DNA from: JANQIO01 sp038746745
GTDB lineage: Bacteria > Pseudomonadota > Gammaproteobacteria > Pseudomonadales > Halieaceae
Direction of reading: 5' to 3'
Assembly: GCA_038746745.1 (NCBI GenBank)
Contig: JBCDKJ010000009.1
Location: 1 to 64,000 of the forward strand
DNA: 64,000 nucleotides
Shown here piece by piece: positions 57,716-64,000 of this stretch (positions within the stretch are counted from its first letter, which is position 1; each line of letters opens with the position of its first letter). The notes under the pieces were generated by a model. That model saw nothing but the letters and a program-made list of their open reading frames with translations. It was not told the origin of the DNA and did no database searches. The position numbers and the translations under genes are program-made.

Positions 57716-57959
57716 TCACCTGTTCACCCAGCTTGAGCGGCTGAACGAGGAAGGCCTAAAGGGCGAGAAACTGGAGGAGGAAATCGAGAGGGGCAAGGCG
57801 ATAGCCGGCATCAGCCGCGGCATTATCGATAACGCAAAACTGGTCCTCGATGCCGAGAAGATGAAGCGCGAGGGGCCAGGCGGTGCAGCCTTGCCTGCGA
57901 TGCTCAGTGGCGACAGTCCCAAGGCGCTTGGCCAGGATGGTGCCGGCAAAGATGGGTAG
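57687..57959 (+). CDS. conserved small phage protein
   Basis: The 90-residue protein reads LSDLNDHLFTQLERLNEEGL, EEEIERGKAIAGISRGIIDN and AKLVLDAEKMKR. This is the pattern of a common phage protein near recombination genes ('hLF..le.L.d......l..eieRakAia.va..iI.sAkve'), of unknown function. ATG at 57687 is preferred because AAGGAGATGATGCAT precedes it. Confidence 0.7.
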   Translation: MKNKLSDLNDHLFTQLERLNEEGLKGEKLEEEIERGKAIAGISRGIIDNAKLVLDAEKMKREGPGGAALPAMLSGDSPKALGQDGAGKDG

Positions 57960-58782
57960 CCGTTTTGTCTATACCGACGAGATGCTGAGCTTCCTGCGCG
58001 AGGAATATCCGCGCCTCGGGATGCCGGCGCTCGTCGGTGCTTTCAATGAGCGGTTTGGAACCAGCAAATCGCGCGACGCGATCAAGTCCGCTCTCAGCAA
58101 TAACCGGATTGTGTCGGGCCGGCCAGTAGGCACCAGGAAAGGCCAGTACCAGCTGTTTACGCAGGAGCAGGCCGACTTCGTCGCCCAGGCCTGGCGCAAC
58201 CACACCGCGGCCGAAGTCGCCAGATTGGTGAACGCAAAGTTCGGCCTGTCGATCCGAGAGGGCCAGATCCGGACCTTTGTGAAAAACCACGACATGAAGA
58301 ACGGACGCGACACACGGTTCAAGCCTGGGCATGTGCCGGCGAACAAAGGACGGAAGGGCTACAGCCCGGGTGGCCGTTCAGTTGAGACGCAGTTCAAGCG
58401 CGGGCATCGTCCGGCGAATACTAAAGATGGGTTTTTCCATGAACGCATATGCTCGAAGAACGGCTACATACTCATCAAGGTACCTGAGATCAATCCATAC
58501 ACCGGCACGTTCGGCTGGTACCGGGCTAAGCATCGGTGGATCTGGGAGGCGGAAGTCGGGCCCATTCCGGACGGCCACGCGGTCGTTTTTCTCGATGGCG
58601 ATCAAACTAACTGCGATATCGAAAACCTGCGGTGCGTGCCCCGCGGTGTGCTGACTCGCTTTAACAAAATGCAGATGGGAGAGCTGCAGGGGGAGGAGCG
58701 AAAAGCCGCCTGGCTCACAGCCGAGGTCATCCACTTTAGCCATGCCCTGGAGCGCGAGAAGCGGGAGGAGAGCAGCCCATGA
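57952..58782 (+). CDS. HNH endonuclease
   Basis: The 276-residue protein has helix-turn-helix-like segments in the first 100 residues (YTDEMLSFLREEYPRLGMPA and AAEVARLVNAKFGLSIREGQ) and glycine-rich basic repeats (RFKPGHVPANKGRKGY, QFKRGHRPANTKDG). The C-terminal HNH domain reads RAKHRWIWEAEVGPIPDGHA, VVFLDGDQTNCDIENLRCV. The type is that of free-standing phage HNH nucleases. It may cut competing DNA or act as a homing nuclease. The start at 57952 overlaps the preceding stop by eight bases. Confidence 0.85.
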   Translation: MGSRFVYTDEMLSFLREEYPRLGMPALVGAFNERFGTSKSRDAIKSALSNNRIVSGRPVGTRKGQYQLFTQEQADFVAQAWRNHTAAEVARLVNAKFGLSIREGQIRTFVKNHDMKNGRDTRFKPGHVPANKGRKGYSPGGRSVETQFKRGHRPANTKDGFFHERICSKNGYILIKVPEINPYTGTFGWYRAKHRWIWEAEVGPIPDGHAVVFLDGDQTNCDIENLRCVPRGVLTRFNKMQMGELQGEERKAAWLTAEVIHFSHALEREKREESSP

Positions 58783-58973
58783 ACGGCAGCAGCATGCATA
58801 CCGCCTACCTAGTGATTTACTGCCTCTGGATCCTGGGCGGCTTTCTGATGTACGTCCTGGTTGTGTCGGCTTTTGCCAGGCGTAAGCAGCCGCGGCCGCC
58901 AGGTTGGCAGATTGCCATTGTGGTCGTCGCCTGGCCGTTTTTCGCGCTGCTTCTCATCTCGAAGCGCAGCTAA
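58779..58973 (+). CDS. small two-helix membrane protein
   Basis: The 64-residue protein has two hydrophobic helices (AYLVIYCLWILGGFLMYVLV and IAIVVVAWPFFALLLI) separated by a basic loop. It overlaps the HNH gene by ATGA and the next gene by one base. It is possibly a membrane-acting early protein; a superinfection-exclusion role is a guess. Confidence 0.6.
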   Translation: MNGSSMHTAYLVIYCLWILGGFLMYVLVVSAFARRKQPRPPGWQIAIVVVAWPFFALLLISKRS

Positions 58974-59272
58974 TGGATCTGTTCGAACAGCAGTGCCTCG
59001 AGGCCGCAAAGGCCTGCGTCGACCAGGTCTTTAAGGAGGCGCTGCAGCAGATCGGCGATCGCAATCGGGATCCCTCTGACTGGTTCTGGAAAATGGCGGT
59101 TCATCGCTGTCAGAGGCTGCCTTTGCATCCGTGGTTTCTCCCGCTGCCGGCGTACCATGAGTGGCTCCAGTACTTCGACGACGCGCATGATTGGCTGCGT
59201 CTTAATCACCCCCAGCCTGGGGTGCCAGTCCCTTGTGGAGTCTGGCCTGACTCGAACCTCTCTATCCACTAG
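58973..59272 (+). CDS. hypothetical phage protein
   Basis: The 99-residue protein starts at an ATG overlapping the previous stop (TAATG): MDLFEQQCLEAAKACVDQVF. A Trp/Pro-rich centre follows (LPLHPWFLPLPAYHEWLQYF). No domain is recognised. It is the last gene of the early rightward operon. Confidence 0.55.
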   Translation: MDLFEQQCLEAAKACVDQVFKEALQQIGDRNRDPSDWFWKMAVHRCQRLPLHPWFLPLPAYHEWLQYFDDAHDWLRLNHPQPGVPVPCGVWPDSNLSIH

Positions 59273-59279
59273 TGCTACT

Positions 59280-59290
59280 CTTACCGGGTT
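59280..59290 (+). promoter_or_regulatory. operator-like site F before the secreted protein gene
   Basis: CTTACCGGGTT is a one-mismatch copy of the ACCGGT operator, 22 bases before the ATG of a small secreted protein. A single site, so weaker than the other clusters. Confidence 0.4.
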
Positions 59291-59311
59291 TTAACCAAGC
59301 CTGGGGGCGGT

Positions 59312-59623
59312 ATGCGATATCTGCTTTTAGTGTTGGCGCTGATTGCGCCAGCTGCGAGCGCTCAGCTAACAGACAAAATGTGTGAGCAGATGGGCGAGCT
59401 GGCTTACCAGGTGATGAAGATGCGCCAGATGCAAATGCCGATGAGCGCGGCGATGCAAAAGATGGCAGAAGTGTTCCCCGAGGATCCTAACTGGGAAAAG
59501 CTGGGGCGCGAATACGTCAAGGCGGCATATCAGGAGACTGGCTGGTACGGCGAAGAAAAGCGCGAAAGCGCGGCCGCTGACTTCCGGAATCAAGCTGAGC
59601 TGTCATGCTTCAACCAGCAGTAG
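59312..59623 (+). CDS. small secreted protein, candidate lysogenic-conversion gene
   Basis: The 103-residue protein has a clear signal peptide (MRYLLLVLALIAPAASAQ) and a mature helical part rich in Met and Gln with two cysteines (CEQMGELAYQVMKMRQMQMP; final AELSCFNQQ). It lies next to the integrase in the opposite direction, stops abutting, the typical place for host-phenotype genes. A periplasmic role in the lysogen, such as exclusion of other phages, is possible; nothing in the sequence proves it. Confidence 0.65.
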   Translation: MRYLLLVLALIAPAASAQLTDKMCEQMGELAYQVMKMRQMQMPMSAAMQKMAEVFPEDPNWEKLGREYVKAAYQETGWYGEEKRESAAADFRNQAELSCFNQQ

Positions 59624-60739
59624 TTATCGAACGATCTGCAGCCGGCCGGCATGTTTGTGCTTAAGCCATTTCCAGTCGGCGTACTTATCGAACGGCTCCT
59701 TGTGCTGCAGGTGCGTGTAGCGCTGTAGCTGCGCCCAACTGCGGTGCCCGGTGTGAAGCGCCACCCGGGGTATGTCCATCCCTGTCTCAAACAACCAGCT
59801 GGTGCCCTCATGACGCAGGTCGTGGTGGTGCAGGTCATCTATGCCGAGCACCTGGCAGCGAAGGCGAAAGTTAGAACCGACACTTTTGCTGTTGTAGGGG
59901 AAAATGCGCGGCTCGCCCTGGATCCTGGGCTGGCGGTTAATAATCGCGCAGGCCTGGTCAGTCAGGTGCGTAACGACGTCGTTGCCCTGCTTCTTCCGCG
60001 GGTGCTTCATGTTCCGGACGATAACGGTCTTGGCGTCCTCGTCGTAGTCGTCCCAGGTAATGCGGCACGTTTCCGAGATGCGCCTGGCGCTGAATATCTG
60101 AAACAGAGTGATATCGACCATGGGTGTTGTCTGGCGGCCGTCGGATTCGTTCATGTCCTGCAGCAGCTGCTCCAGCTCGCCCAGGGTGGGCCGTCGGTCT
60201 CGCTCCTGGCTTTTCCCGATCATCTTCATTTGCCGGAGTACTTCGGCGGCGCTGTCGATGTGACTGAGGTTAATGTCGGTACCGAACGCAGCGTTCGCTC
60301 GGCGTTGCACGACCCGGTACCAAACAATGTCGTTGTTCGCTGTCGCTGCGCTGATACCGGTCTTGCGTCGACACCTGATGTGGTCGACGTAGTCCTTCGC
60401 GCGTAGCCCGTGCGCCGGCCGCGCAGCGATCGGATACGTCTGTAACCGATTGAGATCGTTCTTCTTAGTGGTGCCCCATCCGGCGTAGGCAGCGAACTCC
60501 TCGATGTACCAGGCCACCAGCTCGCCGAGTGTTACCTTTGCTGCACTGGGCCCCACAGCGCTCCCCAGGGCAAGCTCAGTCTCTCGGGCGCGAGCCCAGG
60601 CCTCGGCGTCTTTTCGTTTATACTTCCGGTCGCTGAACGTCCGGCTCTCAGTGTGCTGGTGTCCGTCGATGGTGTGCTTAATGCGGACGACCCAGCTTTT
60701 GCTGCCGTCCTTTCGGGTTCGGGTTGATATCGATGCCAT
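59624..60739 (-). CDS. int: tyrosine-type integrase targeting dusA
   Basis: The 371-residue protein has an N-terminal arm-type domain (STRTRKDGSKSWVVRIKH), a SAM-like core-binding region (LGELVAWYIEEFAAYAGW) and a catalytic domain with R220 (SARRISET), H306 and R309 (HHDLRHEG), H332 (TGHRS) and nucleophile Y341 (LQRYTH). It recombines attP with attB in dusA. It lies 231 bases from attR. Its promoter region carries three ACCGG-type operator sites, so the repressor may control it. Confidence 0.93.
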   Translation of the reverse strand: MASISTRTRKDGSKSWVVRIKHTIDGHQHTESRTFSDRKYKRKDAEAWARARETELALGSAVGPSAAKVTLGELVAWYIEEFAAYAGWGTTKKNDLNRLQTYPIAARPAHGLRAKDYVDHIRCRRKTGISAATANNDIVWYRVVQRRANAAFGTDINLSHIDSAAEVLRQMKMIGKSQERDRRPTLGELEQLLQDMNESDGRQTTPMVDITLFQIFSARRISETCRITWDDYDEDAKTVIVRNMKHPRKKQGNDVVTHLTDQACAIINRQPRIQGEPRIFPYNSKSVGSNFRLRCQVLGIDDLHHHDLRHEGTSWLFETGMDIPRVALHTGHRSWAQLQRYTHLQHKEPFDKYADWKWLKHKHAGRLQIVR

Positions 60740-60742
60740 GGT

Positions 60743-60787
60743 CCGCCGGTATTTTTTGCATTCTTACCGGGTTGCTTATACCGGATT
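60743..60787 (-). promoter_or_regulatory. operator cluster G upstream of the integrase
   Basis: CCGCCGGTATT (60743), CTTACCGGGTT (60763) and TATACCGGATTC (60778) lie in the 50 bases before the integrase ATG. On the minus strand they overlap a possible -10 (TAAGAAT). A further site, GCCGGTATCAG at 60909, lies 40 bases before the hybrid dusA start. Confidence 0.5.
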
Positions 60788-60958
60788 CTAGCTGTGGCGA
60801 CAAACTGCATCGAGGCGATGCATATTCGGGGAACTCGTCGGTGAAAAGTTCCCCGTAAATACACCGAGGACCGGAACAATGGTGACAAAAGAGCAATTTA
60901 TATGGTGTGCCGGTATCAGTGAACGCTGGCCTTAGACGAGTTAAAGCACTGATTTAGA

Positions 60959-61960
60959 ATGGAAAATTCTCAACACCGCTTCTGTATCGCGCCCATGATG
61001 GACTGGTCGGACCGTCACTGTCGCTACTTCTGGCGTCTGCTGAGCCGGCGCGCGCGGCTGTACACAGAAATGGTAACTACGGGCGCTCTTCTGCACGGCG
61101 ATCACGAACGCTTCCTGCGCTTTGACCCCGCCGAGCACCCCATCGCCCTGCAGGTAGGCGGCAGCGAGCCCAACGCACTGGCTGAATGCGCCCGCCTTGC
61201 GCAGGACTGGGGTTACGACGAAATCAATCTGAATTGCGGTTGCCCTTCAGACCGGGTTCAGTCAGGGGCCTTCGGTGCCTGCCTGATGGCGGAGCCACGC
61301 CTGGTAGCCGACTGCGTTGCGGCTATGCGCGATAGCTGCCAGATACCCGTGACAGTAAAACACCGCATTGGCATAGATAACATGGAAAGCTTCGATGAGA
61401 TGCAGAGCTTTGTTGACACTGTTGCCTCTGCGGGCTGCGAGGTCTTTATCGTCCACGCTCGCAAGGCCTGGCTCAAGGGCTTGAGTCCCAAGCAGAACCG
61501 CGAGGTGCCACCCCTGCATTACGACTGGGTGTACCGGCTCAAGCAGGCGCGTCCCGACCTGCGCATCGTGATAAACGGCGGCATCAGCGATCTGGCTGCC
61601 TGTACTACCCATCTCCGGCAGGTTGACGGCGTGATGCTGGGGCGCGAGGCCTATCACAACCCCTATTTACTGGCCGACGTTGATTCGCGATTGTTTGGTG
61701 ACACCCATACGGCGACAGACCGTCATAGCGTTATGAAGGCTTTTTTGCCCTACATAGAGAACGAATTGGCCCAGGGCACCGCCTTACACCATATGACTCG
61801 CCATATTCTCGGCCTGTACCAGGGCGTGTCGGGCGCACGCCGCTACCGCCGACATCTGAGCGAACATGCCTATAAGGCCGGCGCTGGCATCAGCGTGCTG
61901 GAGCAAGCGCTGGACCAGCTGAATTTTTACGAAAAACCACAGGAGCGTCTCGCGGTATGA
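60959..61960 (+). CDS. dusA: tRNA-dihydrouridine synthase A with phage-derived start
   Basis: The 333-residue protein has the DUS core: FCIAPMMDWSDRHCRYFWRL (FMN-binding start), YTEMVTTGAL, LNCGCPSDRVQSGAFGACLM (catalytic Cys), VKHRIGID, VHARKAWLKGLSPKQNR and INGGISDL, then VDGVMLGREAYHNPYLL. It reduces uridine in the D-loop of tRNAs. The prophage supplies the ATG and first four codons (MENS in place of MEDLL) and the upstream region. No strong ribosome-binding site is seen before the new start, so expression may differ. It overlaps tal by four bases. Confidence 0.95.
   Translation: MENSQHRFCIAPMMDWSDRHCRYFWRLLSRRARLYTEMVTTGALLHGDHERFLRFDPAEHPIALQVGGSEPNALAECARLAQDWGYDEINLNCGCPSDRVQSGAFGACLMAEPRLVADCVAAMRDSCQIPVTVKHRIGIDNMESFDEMQSFVDTVASAGCEVFIVHARKAWLKGLSPKQNREVPPLHYDWVYRLKQARPDLRIVINGGISDLAACTTHLRQVDGVMLGREAYHNPYLLADVDSRLFGDTHTATDRHSVMKAFLPYIENELAQGTALHHMTRHILGLYQGVSGARRYRRHLSEHAYKAGAGISVLEQALDQLNFYEKPQERLAV
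60971..61008. repeat. attR, right prophage junction in dusA
   Basis: This stretch pairs with attL at 17940-17977, 36 of 38 bases identical. Because the core lies in the coding region, dusA remains in frame after integration. Confidence 0.9.
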
Positions 61961-62910
61961 GCAGTAAACTGGATCAACTTAAAGGCATGACCCAGGTGGT
62001 CGCGGATACAGGCGACATTGAAGCGATTCGTCGCTTCACACCTGAGGACGCCACGACCAATCCGTCTCTGCTGTTAAAGGCCGCCGCACTACCCCACTAC
62101 CAGCCTTTGATTGCAGCAGCACGCGATTGGGCAGAGAAGCAAGGCGGCAGCGGTGAGGAGCTACTGGCGAACTGCAGCGACAAACTCGCGGTAGCGATTG
62201 GCTGTGAAATCCTCGAGATCGTACCTGGACGAGTATCCACAGAGGTGGACGCTCGCCTCTCCTTTGACACCGACGCCACAATCGCCAAAGCGCGCAAACT
62301 CATCGGCCTCTACGATCAGGCTGGCATTGGCCCTGAGCGCATCCTGATCAAAACCGCTTCCACCTGGGAGGGCATTCGGGCTGCGGAACAGCTGGAGCGG
62401 GAAGGTATCAATTGCAACCTGACACTTTTATTCAGCTTTGAGCAGGCCGTGGCCTGCGCCGAAGCCGGGGTCTTCCTCATCTCACCCTTCGTCGGGCGCA
62501 TCCTTGATTGGTATCAGGCCAACACCGAGCTCACCATCACTACGCCCGATGACGACCCAGGCGTTCAGTCGGTGACGCGCATCTATAACTACTACAAGCA
62601 ACACGGCTATAAGACCGTGGTAATGGGCGCAAGCTTTCGCAATACAGGGGAAATCGAAGCCCTGGCGGGCTGCGATCGCCTGACCATCAGCCCTGCGCTG
62701 CTGGAGGCATTAAGTGAAGATGCAAACGATTTGCCGCGTCGCCTCTCGCCCGACGGCGCAGTAGACGCGGACGAATTGATACACCTGGCAGAATCCGATT
62801 TCCGCTACGCACTGAATGCCGACGCCATGGCCACAGAGAAGTTGGCAGAGGGTATCCGAAACTTTGTCGCCGACCAGATCAAGCTGGAGCAGGTCTTAAG
62901 CACGCCTTGA
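61957..62910 (+). CDS. tal: transaldolase
   Basis: The 317-residue protein shows DATTNPSLLLKA, EIVPGRVSTEVDARLSFDT, ILIKTASTWEGIRAAEQLE (Schiff-base lysine) and CNLTLLFSFEQAVACAEAGV, then LISPFVGRILDWY. This is the TalB type of the pentose phosphate pathway, moving a dihydroxyacetone unit between sugar phosphates. The ATG overlaps the dusA stop, so it depends on dusA transcription and may be affected by the prophage. Confidence 0.96.
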   Translation: MSSKLDQLKGMTQVVADTGDIEAIRRFTPEDATTNPSLLLKAAALPHYQPLIAAARDWAEKQGGSGEELLANCSDKLAVAIGCEILEIVPGRVSTEVDARLSFDTDATIAKARKLIGLYDQAGIGPERILIKTASTWEGIRAAEQLEREGINCNLTLLFSFEQAVACAEAGVFLISPFVGRILDWYQANTELTITTPDDDPGVQSVTRIYNYYKQHGYKTVVMGASFRNTGEIEALAGCDRLTISPALLEALSEDANDLPRRLSPDGAVDADELIHLAESDFRYALNADAMATEKLAEGIRNFVADQIKLEQVLSTP

Positions 62911-62970
62911 AACCAGCCTGAGCAAACCTTGAAACGAAAATTTCTGAATACGAGGACACTTTAGAGCATC

Positions 62971-63420
62971 ATGATCAAGTCACTGCTATCACTGTTCGGC
63001 GCTAAAGAAAGCATCGATGCAGAGGCGCTGGAGCATCAACGCAATCTCGCCGCTGCGGCACTGCTCATAGAAATGACGCGTGCGGACTACAGCGTGGACG
63101 ACGCCGAGAAACGGACACTAGCGGCAGCGCTGCAGGAGAGTTTGGCGGTCAGTGAAGCGGAAATCACAGAGCTGGTCTCGCTGGCGGAAGCGGCTGCAGA
63201 CAAAGCGACGTCCCTCTATGAGTTCACGCGACTGATCAACGATCATTACAGCCCCGATGAAAAACGCAGCCTGATTCACTGCATGTGGCGGGTGGCCTAT
63301 GCAGATGGCAATCTGGACAAGTACGAAGAGCGGCTGATCCGGCAGGTCTCAGACCTGATTCACGTGTCACACAAGGATTTCATTCGAATAAAAATGGAAG
63401 TGGCGGAATCCGCGGGCTAG
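62971..63420 (+). CDS. TerB-like protein
   Basis: The 149-residue helical protein reads LAAAALLIEMTRADYSVDDA, EKRTLAAALQESLAVSE, LYEFTRLINDHYSPDEKRSL and MWRVAYADGNLDKYEERLIR. This is the two-repeat TerB fold with acidic metal-binding-like loops. Single TerB-domain proteins like this are common; the tellurite link does not follow. Role unknown. Confidence 0.82.
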   Translation: MIKSLLSLFGAKESIDAEALEHQRNLAAAALLIEMTRADYSVDDAEKRTLAAALQESLAVSEAEITELVSLAEAAADKATSLYEFTRLINDHYSPDEKRSLIHCMWRVAYADGNLDKYEERLIRQVSDLIHVSHKDFIRIKMEVAESAG

Positions 63421-63433
63421 CGCGAAGACTGCT

Positions 63434-63934
63434 TTAATCGCCGCTGTTACGGGAACCCTGTTCCAGTACCGTTACCAGGTCGCTGAATCGCTCGCGGTTA
63501 TCGTCACTGATATCCATAAGCACTCTGTGTGCTTCCAACACCTTGATGCGCACTGACTCGGGATCTTCGCTGACTGCAGGGATATCGGCAGCGAGGTCGT
63601 CCTCATGCAAGTGCTCCGCGCGAATATCGAACAGTTTACCCACGCCCATACTCTCCAGCAGTCTATTGATACCGCTGCTGCAGGAATACACCACCGGCTG
63701 CAGTCCGTACTGGTCACGGCTCTGCAGGGCCAGCTTTGCCAGCAGCCCCAGCGTGGTGCTGTCCATGCCATCGGTGTCACAGAGGTCGACGGTCACGCTT
63801 TCAAAGTCCGGGTTGGAAAACATGCCCTTGAAATACTCTTCGATTGAACTGCAGAGATCGACGCGCACGTCACCCACTAGCTTCAGCGCATACGCGCCGT
63901 GATGCTCTGCAGCGAGAATACGCCCCGGGCTCAC
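63434..63934 (-). CDS. STAS-domain anti-sigma-factor antagonist-like protein
   Basis: The 166-residue protein has an N-terminal STAS domain (GAYALKLVGDVRVDLCSSIE, VTVDLCDTDGMDSTTLGLLA with the candidate phospho-serine, then VYSCSSGINRLLESMGV) and an acidic helical tail. Such proteins take part in partner-switching regulation together with kinases and PP2C phosphatases. The GTG start overlaps the upstream stop (TAGTG). Confidence 0.82.
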   Translation of the reverse strand: MSPGRILAAEHHGAYALKLVGDVRVDLCSSIEEYFKGMFSNPDFESVTVDLCDTDGMDSTTLGLLAKLALQSRDQYGLQPVVYSCSSGINRLLESMGVGKLFDIRAEHLHEDDLAADIPAVSEDPESVRIKVLEAHRVLMDISDDNRERFSDLVTVLEQGSRNSGD

Positions 63935-64000
63935 TACACTGCCCTGCTGCGGGCGTGCTCTACGTAGAGCGCGGCGATATCGTCGGGCACAGACTCTACC
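63934..64000 (-). CDS. C-terminal end of an upstream gene (partial)
   Basis: The last 21 codons (ending DDIAALYVEHARSRAV) of a gene entering from the right edge share one base with the STAS gene start. In comparable clusters a response-regulator/PP2C phosphatase precedes the STAS gene, but this fragment is too short to say. Confidence 0.5.
   Translation of the reverse strand, partial: VESVPDDIAALYVEHARSRAV

Larger units (their letters stand above)
17940..61008. mobile_element. complete-looking prophage integrated in dusA, about 43.0 kb
   Basis: It is bounded by 38-base imperfect direct repeats in dusA, with a tyrosine integrase next to attR. It carries repressor, replication, recombination, lysis, packaging, head and long-tail genes, with no obvious gene breakage. 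The early region is lambda-like, the head region follows the Mu order, and the tail is non-contractile (tube and tape measure, no sheath gene). dusA is a known integration hotspot for a dedicated integrase group. Confidence 0.95.

Noticed and set aside
17940..61008. Transposable Mu-like prophage
   Set aside because: Head proteins are Mu-like, but there is no DDE transposase or MuB-like ATPase, and the ends are dusA attachment sites with a tyrosine integrase.

Overview
The window is a stretch of gammaproteobacterial chromosome, probably from a marine, aerobic, oligotrophic lineage, judged from gene content: TonB-dependent receptors, a FecI/FecR system, a sodium:solute symporter and peptide-degradation genes. 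It is interrupted by one complete-looking prophage of about 43.0 kb. No species can be named from the sequence alone.

Left host flank (1-17,981). A catabolic-looking cluster holds a C45-type acyltransferase/amidase (cut by the window edge), an alpha/beta hydrolase, a GntR-family regulator, a TonB-dependent receptor with a perfect palindrome over its promoter, a beta-lactamase-fold serine hydrolase, an M20 deacetylase (ArgE-like), a sodium:solute symporter with its small partner, and an M17 leucyl aminopeptidase. Together they suggest uptake and hydrolysis of an acylated or amide-linked compound. A FecI-like sigma factor, a FecR-like anti-sigma factor and an STN-domain TonB receptor follow. 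Then come tRNA-Ala(GGC), an SRPBCC protein and gltX.

The prophage (17,940-61,008) sits in the 5' end of dusA. It leaves an 18-codon dusA stub on the left (attL), and on the right a dusA whose first four codons are phage-derived (attR). The early side is lambda-like. It has an S24-type repressor (53,690), lambda O/P-like replication genes with a possible in-gene origin, a YqaJ exonuclease with RecT, a RuvC-like resolvase and a tyrosine integrase. The virion side follows the Mu head plan: TerS, TerL, DUF935 portal, a very large MuF protein, protease/scaffold, cement protein, capsid, and gp36, gpG and gp37 homologues. It continues into a long non-contractile tail with tube, tape measure, hub and a LamG/SPRY adhesin. 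No sheath or DDE transposase is seen. A module of about 6 kb of small unknown genes, including a stand-alone AraC-type regulator and a DUF1643/DUF5131 pair, is wedged between MuF and the protease, where Mu has gene G.

Regulation shows in the DNA. An ACCGGT-centred operator recurs before at least seven phage transcription units and often overlaps predicted promoters. A roughly 45-bp element with a GGGAAATTTCCC palindrome occurs twice, before the head genes and before the tail genes. Several rho-independent terminators subdivide the long leftward transcription unit.

Right host flank (60,959-64,000): dusA, tal, a TerB-like protein, a STAS-domain protein and the tail of a further gene.

The most novel candidates are the 1273-residue MuF protein with kinase-like and ADP-ribosyltransferase-like domains plus an overlapping small downstream gene (a possible injected effector with immunity partner), the operator network, and the duplicated late-promoter-like element.
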